In this document: positions 43,299 to 52,916 of the stretch, piece after piece | Position numbering within the stretch: position 1 is the first letter of the stretch | Layout: each line of letters starts with the position of its first letter | Source: Rhodocytophaga aerolata | GTDB lineage: Bacteria > Bacteroidota > Bacteroidia > Cytophagales > 172606-1 | Assembly (NCBI RefSeq): GCF_030503435.1 | Contig: NZ_JAUKPO010000011.1 | Coordinates: 62,001 to 126,000 of the forward strand | Direction of reading: 5' to 3' | DNA length: 64,000 nt | The notes under the pieces: generated by a model | What the model saw: only the letters and a program-made list of their open reading frames with translations | Told to the model about the DNA's origin: nothing | Databases searched by the model: none | Program-made: the position numbers and the translations under genes

Positions 43299-43628
43299 TT
43301 AACTAGCTTTAAAATTTTTTATACGCATTTGCTTATGCAACTTCTGGGCATACTTAATTAGGTCACAAGTCCCCTGACTTTTGCCATCCCAGAAGGCAAT
43401 CACCAGCTGAGCTCGGCTAATAATTTGGTAGGTACGGTTATGTACCGGCTGTTGATCGTGCGGAATTTCCTGAAATTTAATATTGTGCTCCGCAGCATAC
43501 CGTTTAGCTAATTTATCGGCCCCTTCCGACTCTCCGGAAATAAGTTCAGATATATATATGTGGCTCAACGTTTCCTCCATCAATGCGTAGTCATTAAACG
43601 TACGTGAGCCAATTACTGCAACTTTCAT
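43299..43628 (-). CDS. DUF2493/SLOG-family protein (YspA-like)
   Basis: Protein of 109 residues with a Rossmann-like start VAVIGSRTFNDY and a second signature SGESEGADKLAKRYAAEHNI. These are the marks of the SLOG superfamily's YspA/DUF2493 branch, thought to sense or process nucleotide ligands, sometimes linked to stress or defence systems. Nothing nearby confirms such a role. The gene overlaps its convergent partner's end by almost nothing (three-base gap). Confidence 0.8.
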   Translation of the reverse strand: MKVAVIGSRTFNDYALMEETLSHIYISELISGESEGADKLAKRYAAEHNIKFQEIPHDQQPVHNRTYQIISRAQLVIAFWDGKSQGTCDLIKYAQKLHKQMRIKNFKAS

Positions 43629-43845
43629 AGCTTAGCGTGTATCTGGATTATATAAAACAATGTATGGTACAGTTTTAAAATAGTTAATAAACAGTACTAG
43701 TATATACGAAACATAAGTATTTTCAGCCAAAAATAGTGGAAACTGTGGTAAACCCCTTGAAAATTACCCTTTTAAATTATTTGGCTTTAGCCGCCATGTA
43801 TAAGTAAACGTATATACCAGACTCAGTGCCTGACTTTACTTAGTT

Positions 43846-45345
43846 ATGAAAATACTTTCAGCAGAACAAACCAAAGCCTTAGATGCTTACACTATTTCAA
43901 ACGAACCTGTATCCTCCATAGATTTAATGGAACGGGCTTCGGCCTCTTTTGTAGAATGGTTTATCTTACAATTTACCCGGGATCAGCCGGTACTACTTTT
44001 CTGCGGAACCGGAAACAACGGAGGCGATGGCCTGGCTATCGCTAGAATGCTGCACGAAAAAAAGTACAAAGTGGATGTTTTTATTGTCACCTATTCACCC
44101 AACCCATCGGCTGACTTTACCACTAACTATGAAAGACTCAAGCCTTTAGTACCCATAAAATCTATTCATACGCCCGCCGATATTCCTTTACTTACAGAAA
44201 ACAACTTACTTATTGACGCTATTTTTGGTTCAGGATTGAACCGGTCTGCGGAAGGAATAGCAGCAGCGGTGATTGATGCGCTAAATAAAAGTAAGGCAAT
44301 CATAGTAGCTGTAGATATACCCTCCGGCCTGTATGTGGATACGTATTCAGATAGTCCGCATATTGTGGAAGCCGATTATACACTTTCTTTTCAACTTCCC
44401 AAGCTCTCGTTTCTGCTTCCCCAGAATTTTAAGTATGTGGGAGAATGGCATCTGACCGAAATTGGTTTGCATCCGGAAGGGATTCAACAGGCCCAGACTA
44501 ATTATGATTTCGTAGATGAAGCCTTAATTAACAAGTTGATAAAAAAACGCGGCAAATATGACCATAAAGGCAGTTTCGGACATGCTTTACTAATAGCAGG
44601 CAGTTATGGTAAAATGGGTGCGGCACAGTTAACTGTAAAAGCTTGTCTGGCTACAGGCGTAGGTTTGCTGACTTGTTATGTACCCAGGTGCGGCTATGAA
44701 ATCATGCAAATTGCGGTACCAGAAGCCATGACACTAACGGACCCGGATGAAAAAGTAATTTCGGAGATACCTGCCCTTGAAAAGTTTACAACCCTTGGTA
44801 TTGGCCCCGGACTCGGAACAGAAGAAGCTACGGTAAAAGCCATGAATACCTTGCTGCGCGAATACCGATCGCCTGTTGTTATAGATGCCGATGGGCTGAA
44901 TATTCTGGCTAAAGATAAAGAACTACTTAACCAACTGCCGGCAGGAAGTATCCTTACTCCTCACCCGAAAGAATTTGAACGGCTGGCCGGAGAAACAACC
45001 AATGACTATCAACGGCTGGAAGTTTTGCAGAAGTTTGCTAAAGAGCATCAGGTAGTAGTGGTATTGAAAGGGGCTCATTCGGCTATTGCAACTCCTTCCG
45101 GAGAGGTGTATTTTAACTCTACTGGTAACCCTGGTATGGCTACCGGAGGCACCGGAGATGTACTAACTGGTATTATTACTTCACTGCTTGCACAAAAATA
45201 TACTCCGGAAGAAGCAGCAATTGTAGGTGTGTATTTCCATGGCTTAGCCGGCGATTATGCTGCTGAAGATAATGGATTTAATGCTCTTACCGCTAGCCAT
45301 ATAATTTCTTATTTACCACAAGCATTTATTCAATATAATTTATAA
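43846..45345 (+). CDS. nnr: bifunctional NAD(P)H-hydrate epimerase / ADP-dependent NAD(P)H-hydrate dehydratase
   Basis: Fusion of 499 residues that repairs hydrated NADH/NADPH. The N-terminal YjeF domain (about 1-210) has CGTGNNGGDGLAIARML and IDAIFGSGLNR. The C-terminal ribokinase-like domain (about 225-495) has DHKGSFGHALLIAGSYGKMGAA, GIGPGLGTEE, VIDADGLNIL, ILTPHPKEFERL and NSTGNPGMATGGTGDVLTGII. Both activities appear intact. Confidence 0.95.
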   Translation: MKILSAEQTKALDAYTISNEPVSSIDLMERASASFVEWFILQFTRDQPVLLFCGTGNNGGDGLAIARMLHEKKYKVDVFIVTYSPNPSADFTTNYERLKPLVPIKSIHTPADIPLLTENNLLIDAIFGSGLNRSAEGIAAAVIDALNKSKAIIVAVDIPSGLYVDTYSDSPHIVEADYTLSFQLPKLSFLLPQNFKYVGEWHLTEIGLHPEGIQQAQTNYDFVDEALINKLIKKRGKYDHKGSFGHALLIAGSYGKMGAAQLTVKACLATGVGLLTCYVPRCGYEIMQIAVPEAMTLTDPDEKVISEIPALEKFTTLGIGPGLGTEEATVKAMNTLLREYRSPVVIDADGLNILAKDKELLNQLPAGSILTPHPKEFERLAGETTNDYQRLEVLQKFAKEHQVVVVLKGAHSAIATPSGEVYFNSTGNPGMATGGTGDVLTGIITSLLAQKYTPEEAAIVGVYFHGLAGDYAAEDNGFNALTASHIISYLPQAFIQYNL

Positions 45346-45497
45346 TTTGGCAGGGCTTACAGCACACTTTTACCCAACAGAGCATATACTATTTTAGTAT
45401 AATAAAGATATAGCAGAACTATCTTAGGTAAAATACGTCAGTACGCACTGATAGAATGCATTGAATTAGTAAACTCAGTTCCTATTCCAGATTTCTT

Positions 45498-45719
45498 ATG
45501 ACACCTAACTCTTTTGTAAAAATTATTAACACTTCCAGTAGCAAAAACTTTTCTTTCTCTACAACTTTATTAATGGTATGCTTATTTTTTCTTACCAGCT
45601 GTAATGTAGATGCAAGCTTTGGGTATGCCCTTGGCGGAACATTTGCAGTTATGCTGGTAGGCCTGGTGATTGCTACGTTTGTAACCGGCCGCAACAAAAA
45701 GAAAAGCGGAGAAAAATAG
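45498..45719 (+). CDS. small lipoprotein-like membrane protein
   Basis: Protein of 73 residues. A possible lipobox (FLTSCN, Cys about 35) follows a hydrophobic run, then a second helix (TFAVMLVGLVIATFVTG) and a basic tail. A shorter start at codon 26 (MVCLFFLTSC) is equally plausible and would give a conventional lipoprotein signal. No function is recognisable. A minus-strand frame of similar length overlaps but has no such pattern. It converges on the antiporter gene with a four-base gap. Confidence 0.5.
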   Translation: MTPNSFVKIINTSSSKNFSFSTTLLMVCLFFLTSCNVDASFGYALGGTFAVMLVGLVIATFVTGRNKKKSGEK

Positions 45720-45723
45720 TTAT

Positions 45724-47028
45724 TTATTCAATGGTAGGTTTTTCTGCCTTCTCGTTTTGAGTAATATCTTCTGCCAGTTTGGTTCTTTCAGCTTCTAAGC
45801 GGCGAAGGTCCAGATATCGCATAACCGGAAAGGCAGTAATGCCATGCAGAAAAATAGAAACCACTACAATAAAACTTACCACTGCCCACACTTCCCCTTC
45901 CTGGGTGAAGGTGGTATGGTACATGGCAAAGGCAAGGTAATAAAACGAGCCTATCCCCCGGATACCAAAAAAGCTGATTGCCAGTTTTTCTTTCAGACTG
46001 ATATTAATCCCTATCAGCCCTATCCAGCTGGTAAGCGGACGGATAATAAAAAGTAATGCCAAGCCGACAGCAACACCTTGCCAGGTTAGTTCATCAAACA
46101 TTCCTTCTATGAGGCTCCCACCAAAAGGAATAAGTACCATTACTAGTAATAACCGTTCCATCTGATCCGTAAAGTCGTGCATTTCTTTATGGTAATGATG
46201 ATTCCGTTCATAGCCCCCTAACGTAAGACCTGCTACAAACACAGCCATAAATCCATAGCCATGAATCATTTCAGTTACACCATATACAATCAGGGTGACA
46301 GATAAAGCCACAAAACCATCTCTGGCTTTGGGGAATTTTTTATATTTCTTGGGCAGTTGAAAAACCATAAAGGCCATTAACCTACCTAAGAGGTATCCCA
46401 TACCAACGCCTACCACAATTTTATACAATACATCCATCAGTAACCAGTTGCCAATCCATTGCTCACTGGTTTCTGCCGATATAGCCAGGGCTATGGCCAA
46501 CCAGGTAAAAGGAAAAGCCATTCCATCGTTCATGCCTGCTTCAGCAGTTAACGAGAAGCGAACATGGTCTTCAAACTCTTCACTGGGAGGCCCCACCTGG
46601 ATGTCTGCCGCTAGAACCGGGTCTGTAGGAGCTAATACAGCACCCAGCAATACAGCTGTGGCAATGGAAAAGCCCAGTACCGACCAGCCCAGCACGGCAA
46701 GTATAGCAATAGTTAATACCATGGTAATGGTGACGAGGCGCAAAGGGGCATTCCAGTTTTTGAGTGAAAATGGCCGGTTTATTTTGATGCCCGAACCCAT
46801 TAAACTAACAATTACAGAGATTTCGGTAAGCCTTACTACAAAACTTTCTTCTTTACGCACATCCGGATCTGGTAGCTCTAAGGGGAGACTATAAAGCAAG
46901 ACACCTAAAAGGAGGTAAACAATGGGATACGATAACGGACGGTTAGCCAACCCACTAGGCAGCCAGGCCATTCCTAGAGCGGCCACACCCAGAATCGTAA
47001 TGACAAGAATATAGGGATCAATATGCAT
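45724..47028 (-). CDS. cation:proton antiporter (Na+/H+ exchanger, CPA1/NhaP-like)
   Basis: Integral membrane protein of 434 residues with about 12 helices. The ion-binding stretch is VLAPTDPVLAADIQVG, and the NDGMAFPFTWLAIALA segment after it matches the second conserved region of CPA1 exchangers. The KLAISFFGIRGIGSFYYLAFA segment near the C-terminus is the conserved GxRG helix. It moves Na+ or K+ against protons for pH and salt homeostasis. The short cytoplasmic tail is Glu/Lys-rich. Confidence 0.92.
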   Translation of the reverse strand: MHIDPYILVITILGVAALGMAWLPSGLANRPLSYPIVYLLLGVLLYSLPLELPDPDVRKEESFVVRLTEISVIVSLMGSGIKINRPFSLKNWNAPLRLVTITMVLTIAILAVLGWSVLGFSIATAVLLGAVLAPTDPVLAADIQVGPPSEEFEDHVRFSLTAEAGMNDGMAFPFTWLAIALAISAETSEQWIGNWLLMDVLYKIVVGVGMGYLLGRLMAFMVFQLPKKYKKFPKARDGFVALSVTLIVYGVTEMIHGYGFMAVFVAGLTLGGYERNHHYHKEMHDFTDQMERLLLVMVLIPFGGSLIEGMFDELTWQGVAVGLALLFIIRPLTSWIGLIGINISLKEKLAISFFGIRGIGSFYYLAFAMYHTTFTQEGEVWAVVSFIVVVSIFLHGITAFPVMRYLDLRRLEAERTKLAEDITQNEKAEKPTIE

Positions 47029-47093
47029 GAAAATTTCCTCGAGAAGGGTAGGTACGTAAACAGCTCTAACGGATAATGCTTCCTACAAGATCA

Positions 47094-47127
47094 TAAAAAA
47101 GCCCCACAACTTGTAGGTTGTGAGGCT
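47094..47127 (-). terminator. intrinsic terminator of ndk
   Basis: On the minus strand an 11-bp stem (47127-47117 with 47110-47100, one G-U pair) is followed by TTTTTT (plus-strand A run 47095-47100). It lies about 25 bases after the ndk stop. Confidence 0.85.
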
Positions 47128-47150
47128 GAAATATTAACAGATTCCTATTA

Positions 47151-47570
47151 TTAGAATTTTTCTACTCTTGAAAAGAAGAAGTTGCCTTCAATTTCTGCGT
47201 TTTCATCTGAGTCTGAGCCATGGATGGCATTGGCTTCAATAGATTTTGCAAATTTTTTCCGGATAGTTCCTTCTTCTGCATTGGCCGGATTAGTAGCACC
47301 AATTAACTTACGGAAGTCAGCTACGGCATTTTCTTTTTCCAGAATCATGGGCACAATTGCACCGGAAGACATATAACGAACCAGGTCCTGGTAGAAGCCT
47401 CTTTCTTTGTGAACTTCATAAAACTGACCTGCTCTTTCTTCGGTAAGTCTGGTTTTTTTCATTGCTACAATCCGGAACCCAGCCTCTTCAATCATCTTAA
47501 TAATTGCGCCAGTATTACCGTCAGCCACTGCATCTGGCTTAATCATGGTAAATGTCTTGTTTCCTGCCAT
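47151..47570 (-). CDS. ndk: nucleoside-diphosphate kinase
   Basis: Enzyme of 139 residues that transfers the gamma phosphate between nucleotides through a phosphohistidine. [10 protein letters not shown] is at the N-terminus, and the active-site His is in [15 protein letters not shown] (about residue 117). Length and motifs are complete. A -7 element lies at 47597-47604, and a Rho-independent terminator follows. Confidence 0.97.
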   Translation of the reverse strand: MAGNKTFTMIKPDAVADGNTGAIIKMIEEAGFRIVAMKKTRLTEERAGQFYEVHKERGFYQDLVRYMSSGAIVPMILEKENAVADFRKLIGATNPANAEEGTIRKKFAKSIEANAIHGSDSDENAEIEGNFFFSRVEKF

Positions 47571-47596
47571 ATAATTTTATTTTTCTAAACTGGCCG

Positions 47597-47604
47597 CAAA
47601 ATTA
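47597..47604 (-). promoter_or_regulatory. -7 promoter element for ndk
   Basis: TAATTTTG on the minus strand, 26 bases before the ATG. Confidence 0.5.
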
Positions 47605-47681
47605 ATGAATAATGATTAATGACGAATGAATAGTTTGAGAATATTATTTCTACTCATCCTTCCTTCATCATTTGCCTCTAT

Positions 47682-48041
47682 CTACCTTCGTCTGCTATCT
47701 ATGACTCCTGCTCTGCCTATGTGTTTGTGAGAATCTATATGCAAAATACCTCCTGTGATAAGGAAGCCCGAACCAAGCAGCACCAAGCCGGGAGCTGTAT
47801 TTTCGTTGCTGCCTGCCAATAATGCCAGACCTAAGCCAACTGTATAAAAAATGGTGCCTGTTCTGAATTCCCGGTGGGCTCTATGCAGATTCAACTGCAT
47901 TTGTCTTCCATCCTCCTTCATATTTAGAACTTCTCTTCGTAGTTCTTCCATAGAGGGTTCCGGAGTTGGGGTATAACCCGACTGGCAAAGTGCTGCTACG
48001 CTGCAATAAGCAACAAAAAATAGGGTAAAAAGTACTTTCAT
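47682..48041 (-). CDS. exported small membrane protein of unknown function
   Basis: Protein of 119 residues. A signal peptide (VLFTLFFVAYCSVAALCQ) is followed by a Glu/Arg-rich helix (MEELRREVLNMKEDGRQMQLNLHRAH) and two short hydrophobic helices (TIFYTVGLGLALLAG, GLVLLGSGFLITGGI). The layout is common in uncharacterised Bacteroidota proteins. ATG 48041 is used because the longer frame adds 15 codons ahead of a proper signal peptide. Confidence 0.55.
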   Translation of the reverse strand: MKVLFTLFFVAYCSVAALCQSGYTPTPEPSMEELRREVLNMKEDGRQMQLNLHRAHREFRTGTIFYTVGLGLALLAGSNENTAPGLVLLGSGFLITGGILHIDSHKHIGRAGVIDSRRR

Positions 48042-48083
48042 GAAATGTGTATGTGTGTTAAAAGTTGTACGGATAAAGGGTAG

Positions 48084-48133
48084 CAAAAAAATGAGTAATG
48101 TCGCATGCTAGCTTATCATTCGACATTACTCAT
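48084..48133 (-). terminator. intrinsic terminator after the M23 peptidase gene
   Basis: Perfect 13-bp stem (48133-48121 with 48103-48091 on the minus strand) followed by T7 (the plus-strand A run ending at 48091). The loop is 17 bases. Confidence 0.8.
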
Positions 48134-48139
48134 GATTTA

Positions 48140-49117
48140 TTATGACATAGACTGATTTTCTACAGAAGCAATCTCCAGCATTTTCTCATACTCATCTGGG
48201 GTAAGCTCATTGAAGAAGAAGTGTACCGGATTTACCTTGTTTCCATTGTGTATTACTTCGTAGTGCAGGTGAGGAGCCGTAGAAGAACCTGTACTTCCTA
48301 CATAGCCAATACATTCGCCACGTTTCACCTTCTGGCCTTGCCGCACATTAAACTTTTCCATGTGTGCATATAAGGTAACATAGCCATATCCATGATCTAC
48401 CTGTACTTCATTCCCATAGCCCCCAAAATTCTTACGAACTACCGTAACTACACCGTCGCCGGAAGCATAAATAGGCGTACCTCTGGGAGCCGAAAAATCC
48501 ACTCCGGTATGCATTCTTTTTACTTTGTAAATTGGATGGATACGCATTCCATAGCCGGAAGCTAACCGTTTCAGTTCTTTGTTGGGTATGGGCTGCACAG
48601 CCGGAATACTAGCCCACATATGAGCTTTATTTTTTGCAAATTTCAGTATTTCATCATACGATTTAGTCTGCACGTACATTTGCTTTTTCAGCTTATCTAT
48701 TTTATTAAATGCCTCTACAATCATCTCTTCCTGATCTAGGCCCTTTTCCAGCAAATCTTTGTAGCGTTCAGAGCCGCCCACGCCAGCCGTGCGTACAGCG
48801 GAAGAAATGGGCTCCGCTTCAAATATTACCCGGTATACATTGTCATCCCTGTCTTGCAGAGCAGCGATCATCTGGTTTACCCGCTTCATCTCTTTATTCA
48901 GCATATCGTAGTAGAAATGCATTTCCTCATTCTCCTTTTGCAATTCAGCTTCTCTGGAAGACTTGAAATACGAACTATAGAAGGGAACAATAATAATGGC
49001 CAGCAGAAAAGCCACTGCAAAAAATCCCAGTAAATTCAGAACTACATCAGACGTTTTAGTTTTAATGCGTTCGTATTTGCAGGTTTCGGTATCGTAATAA
49101 TATTTAATCCGTGCCAT
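48140..49117 (-). CDS. M23-family peptidoglycan endopeptidase, membrane-anchored
   Basis: Protein of 325 residues. One N-terminal membrane helix (about 30-50), a coiled coil (residues 55-110) and a LytM/M23 domain at about 190-300. Zinc ligands are in MHTGVDFSAPRG (H-x3-D) and HLHYEVIHNG (HxH), with YVTLYAHM between. It cleaves cross-links in peptidoglycan and may work with cell-division or envelope machinery. The coiled coil recalls EnvC/NlpD-like activators but with intact catalytic residues. Confidence 0.92.
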   Translation of the reverse strand: MARIKYYYDTETCKYERIKTKTSDVVLNLLGFFAVAFLLAIIIVPFYSSYFKSSREAELQKENEEMHFYYDMLNKEMKRVNQMIAALQDRDDNVYRVIFEAEPISSAVRTAGVGGSERYKDLLEKGLDQEEMIVEAFNKIDKLKKQMYVQTKSYDEILKFAKNKAHMWASIPAVQPIPNKELKRLASGYGMRIHPIYKVKRMHTGVDFSAPRGTPIYASGDGVVTVVRKNFGGYGNEVQVDHGYGYVTLYAHMEKFNVRQGQKVKRGECIGYVGSTGSSTAPHLHYEVIHNGNKVNPVHFFFNELTPDEYEKMLEIASVENQSMS

Positions 49118-49289
49118 ACTTCAAAAATCCTTGTAGAATACTAAATTTGTGTTTTTCAGGTGTTGAGAATCAAAAAATATACTTGAATGAGCACCTTTGG
49201 TTATTACTGATTTATTAAGTTAACGCTAAATCAGTACGGACTACATTTCATAAGTACATTCTAAAACTAAATCCAGGTAATATATCCTA

Positions 49290-52010
49290 ATGACGTCTCA
49301 AGAAATCCGTAATCAATTCCTCGAATTTTTCAAATCCAAAGGGCATCAGATTGTGCCTTCGGCTCCCTTGGTAATTAAGAACGACCCTACACTGATGTTT
49401 ACCAATGCGGGCATGAATCAATTCAAAGATTATTTCCTGGGTAATAAAAATCCACAATTTAAACGCATTGCCGACACCCAGAAATGCCTACGTGTTTCGG
49501 GCAAACACAATGACCTAGAGGAAGTAGGCCACGATACCTACCACCATACTATGTTTGAAATGCTGGGCAACTGGTCGTTTGGCGATTATTTTAAGAAAGA
49601 AGCCCTAGAGTGGGCCTGGGAACTACTTACGAAAGTATACAAATTACCCAAAGACCGTTTGTATGTGTCCGTATTTGAAGGAGACAAAGGCGATAATCTT
49701 CCGGCAGATGAGGAAGCTAAAAACATCTGGAAAACCATGATTCCAGAAGACCGCATTTTGTACGGTAACAAAAAAGATAATTTCTGGGAAATGGGCGATA
49801 CTGGTCCGTGCGGGCCTTGTTCAGAAATCCATATAGACCTGCGGCCACAGGAAGAGGTTGATAAAGTTTCTGGAAAAGAACTGGTAAATAACGACCATCC
49901 GCAAGTAGTAGAGATCTGGAACAACGTATTTATCCAGTTCAACCGGCAATGGACTTCTCCTTCTGCTCCAACTGAATTACAACAGTTTGAATTGAACTAC
50001 AAAGGGAATAAAACAGAAAAAACTTATTCAATTGAAAGAACTAAGAAACATCTCCAATTAACAACTTTAAAAGAGTTGCCTGCCAAGCACGTAGATACCG
50101 GAATGGGCTTTGAACGGCTTTGTATGGCCATTCAGAAAAAACAATCTAACTACGATACGGATGTATTTCAGCCGCTGATTCAGTTTATTGCTACAGCCTC
50201 CGGCAAAAGATATGGGGAAGACAAATGGGCAGATATTGCCATGCGGGTAATTTCCGACCATATCCGGGCTATTTCTTTTACTATTGCCGATGGCCAGCTG
50301 CCTTCTAACAACAAAGCTGGGTACGTAATTCGCCGCATTTTACGCCGGGCCGTCCGCTATGGCTATACATACCTGGGTTTTAAAGAACCTTTCCTTTACC
50401 GCATTGTACCGGTTCTGGCTAATCAGTTTGCCCAAGTTTTTCCGGAATTAAAAGCTCAGGAAGAATTTGTAGCCAAAGTAGTAAAAGAAGAAGAAGCTGC
50501 TTTCCTGCGTACATTAGATAATGGCTTACGGAGAATTGAGCAGATAAAGTCAGAAGTTAAAAACGGAGTAATTGACGGTAAAACCGTATTTGAATTGTAC
50601 GATACCTTTGGTTTCCCACTGGATTTAACAGCCCTGATTGCCAGGGAAAATAGCTTGCAGATTGACGAAAAAGGGTTTGCTGTGGAGATGGAGAAGCAGA
50701 AAGAACGTTCACGGGCCGCTTCTTCCTCTGAAACCGGCGACTGGATAGAAGTAGTAGACGAGGATGAAGTGCAATTTGTAGGCTACGACGAACTGGAAAC
50801 CTATAGCCGTATTTTGCGATACCGGGAAGTAAAAGCCAAGAATAAAACCCAGTATCAGCTAGTGTTAGACAAAACACCTTTCTATGCTGAAAGCGGCGGA
50901 CAAGTAGGTGACACCGGGTATCTGGAAGCCAATGGAGAAAAAGTATTTGTAACCGATACGAAGAAGGAAAATGACCTGATCATTCATTTTACCGACAAAT
51001 TACCCTCCGATTTGCAAGCCCAGTTTCATGCCGTGGTAAACAATTCCAAGCGCCTGCAGACCATGAACAACCACAGTGCTACTCACTTATTGCATGCGGC
51101 CTTGAAAGAAGTATTAGGTAGCCATGTGGCTCAAAAGGGCTCTCTGGTAAATGAAAATGTACTTCGTTTTGACTTCTCTCACTTCAGCAAAATGACAGAG
51201 GATGAAATTAAACGGGTAGAGAAAATAGTTAATCAGAAAATACGGGAAAATATAGTTTTAGACGAAAAACGAAATGTGCCTATTGCTAAAGCTACTTCCG
51301 AATATGGCGCTACTGCGTTGTTTGGTGAAAAATATGGAGACTTTGTACGCGTCATTACCTTTGACCCTGCGTTTTCTGTAGAGCTTTGCGGAGGCACACA
51401 CGTAAAAGCCACCGGCCAGATAGGGTATTTCAAAATAGTATCGGAAGGTGCTGTGGCAGCCGGAGTACGACGTATTGAAGCCATAACGGCTGATAAAGCA
51501 GAACAGTTGATAGACGAGCAAGCCGCTTTGCTTAGTGAGTTAAAAGAGCTGCTAAAACAGCCAAAAGATTTGCGGAAAGCGGTGGAAAATCTACTGGAAG
51601 AAAAAGCACAATTAAGCAGGCAAATAGAAACTTTCCATCAGCAGGAGGTACAGGCTATTAAATCTCAGTTACTGGGTAAAGTGCAGCAGAGTAATGGCAT
51701 AGCAGTTATTGCAGAAAAAGTAAACCTGCCTTCTGCCGATAGTCTGAAACAAGTTGCTTATGAACTGAAGGCTAAAATAGAAAATCTATTTTTAGTGCTG
51801 GCTGCTAACATTGATGGCAAACCCCAGATTGCTGTTATGATCTCTGACAACCTGGTAAAAGAAAAGAATCTGCATGCTGGCAATATTGTAAAAGAATTAG
51901 CCAAAGAGATAAAAGGCGGTGGCGGTGGGCAACCTTTCTTTGCTACAGCCGGTGGTACCGATGTAAGTGGGCTGGATAAGGTGATAGAAAAAGGAAGAAG
52001 TTTAGTATAA
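49290..52010 (+). CDS. alaS: alanine--tRNA ligase
   Basis: Class II synthetase of 906 residues. Motif 1/2 region includes NQFLEFFKSKGHQIVPSAPLV and TFEMLGNWSFGDYFK-like MLGNWSFGDYFKKEA. The editing site is H595-x3-H599 with C700-x3-H704. The C-terminal DHHA1-type domain ends GGGGGQPFFATAGGTD. A 30-residue insertion after about residue 220 makes it a little longer than Escherichia coli AlaS. Preceded by a 172-base gap shared with the divergent M23 gene. Confidence 0.97.
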   Translation: MTSQEIRNQFLEFFKSKGHQIVPSAPLVIKNDPTLMFTNAGMNQFKDYFLGNKNPQFKRIADTQKCLRVSGKHNDLEEVGHDTYHHTMFEMLGNWSFGDYFKKEALEWAWELLTKVYKLPKDRLYVSVFEGDKGDNLPADEEAKNIWKTMIPEDRILYGNKKDNFWEMGDTGPCGPCSEIHIDLRPQEEVDKVSGKELVNNDHPQVVEIWNNVFIQFNRQWTSPSAPTELQQFELNYKGNKTEKTYSIERTKKHLQLTTLKELPAKHVDTGMGFERLCMAIQKKQSNYDTDVFQPLIQFIATASGKRYGEDKWADIAMRVISDHIRAISFTIADGQLPSNNKAGYVIRRILRRAVRYGYTYLGFKEPFLYRIVPVLANQFAQVFPELKAQEEFVAKVVKEEEAAFLRTLDNGLRRIEQIKSEVKNGVIDGKTVFELYDTFGFPLDLTALIARENSLQIDEKGFAVEMEKQKERSRAASSSETGDWIEVVDEDEVQFVGYDELETYSRILRYREVKAKNKTQYQLVLDKTPFYAESGGQVGDTGYLEANGEKVFVTDTKKENDLIIHFTDKLPSDLQAQFHAVVNNSKRLQTMNNHSATHLLHAALKEVLGSHVAQKGSLVNENVLRFDFSHFSKMTEDEIKRVEKIVNQKIRENIVLDEKRNVPIAKATSEYGATALFGEKYGDFVRVITFDPAFSVELCGGTHVKATGQIGYFKIVSEGAVAAGVRRIEAITADKAEQLIDEQAALLSELKELLKQPKDLRKAVENLLEEKAQLSRQIETFHQQEVQAIKSQLLGKVQQSNGIAVIAEKVNLPSADSLKQVAYELKAKIENLFLVLAANIDGKPQIAVMISDNLVKEKNLHAGNIVKELAKEIKGGGGGQPFFATAGGTDVSGLDKVIEKGRSLV

Positions 52011-52028
52011 CTTGCTTTTTAATTCATA

Positions 52029-52068
52029 AAACCAAGAAGGTAGGCGTAATGGTCTACCTTCTTGGTTT
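52029..52068. terminator. bidirectional terminator after alaS
   Basis: Perfect 15-bp stem (52029-52043 with 52054-52068) with A/T outer pairs, between convergent alaS and the acyltransferase gene. Confidence 0.8.
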
Positions 52069-52090
52069 ATATACTACACCCCTATTATTT

Positions 52091-52879
52091 TTAAACTTCC
52101 CTGGTTAGCAAACGTCTGAAAATTTTTACTTGGGAAGTTTCTTTTTCACGCTGGTCAATTGCCTCTTTCATTAGTGTATATACTTGCCTTTTTAACTGGG
52201 GAATATCTTGTATAGTTAACCCCTTTGTGGATACCGGAGAAAGAAATCTGGTGGTAATGGTACCTGGTCTGGGTTGAAATTCATGCCTGGGCATAATATA
52301 CCGGGAATTGAGAATAATCATCGGCATAATAGAAGTCTGCGTTTCTACGGCAATCCGGAAGGCTCCATCATGGAAAGGCAATAGCGTATCTGACGATTGA
52401 TTCATTTTACCTTCTGGAAATATAAAGATGGAAATGCCCTCTTTCAGCTTCTGCATCAGGGTAAGCATACTTTTGCGTTTACTTTCCAGGCTGCTGCGGT
52501 CTACCATGATAACTACATAGGGATATACCCACCCAAAAATAGGTATCTTTTTCATTTCTATTTTTCCCAGTGGCCGGAACTGCCCAGGTATAGCTAAGAC
52601 AAACGCCGGTGAATCTAAGTACGAATTGTGGTTGGATATGTATACAAAGGGCTGATCTCTGGGAACATCTTTCCGGTTCTCGGTTTTAAACCGGATACCG
52701 CTGCAAAGGCCAAACAAAAAACCCCATGATTTCAGGAAAAAGTAGCTGATAGGTCCTCCCCTTTTTTCACCCAGCAAAACCAACGGAAGAATAATAAAAG
52801 GCATAGTAGCCGTCATTATTACTGTAAAATTAAAAACTGCCCATACCAGATATATTTTTAGCAGTACTTTTTTAAACAT
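52091..52879 (-). CDS. 1-acyl-sn-glycerol-3-phosphate acyltransferase (PlsC family)
   Basis: Protein of 262 residues. An N-terminal membrane helix is followed by ISNHNSYLDSPAFVLA (the NHx4D motif, about residue 83), the FIFPEGKMNQS phosphate-binding block and a final IIL/GTITTRFL region. It acylates lysophosphatidic acid in phospholipid synthesis. No adjacent lipid genes indicate the acyl donor. It lies 37 bases downstream of the PrsW-like gene and may share its transcript. Confidence 0.88.
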   Translation of the reverse strand: MFKKVLLKIYLVWAVFNFTVIMTATMPFIILPLVLLGEKRGGPISYFFLKSWGFLFGLCSGIRFKTENRKDVPRDQPFVYISNHNSYLDSPAFVLAIPGQFRPLGKIEMKKIPIFGWVYPYVVIMVDRSSLESKRKSMLTLMQKLKEGISIFIFPEGKMNQSSDTLLPFHDGAFRIAVETQTSIMPMIILNSRYIMPRHEFQPRPGTITTRFLSPVSTKGLTIQDIPQLKRQVYTLMKEAIDQREKETSQVKIFRRLLTREV

Positions 52880-52916
52880 AAAGAAATCGGGCTGTTGATA
52901 AAAGAAGAATTAAGAA

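Noticed and set aside
45482-45697. Minus-strand frame opposite the small lipoprotein-like protein
   Set aside because: No signal or domain pattern, while the plus-strand frame has a lipobox and membrane helix.
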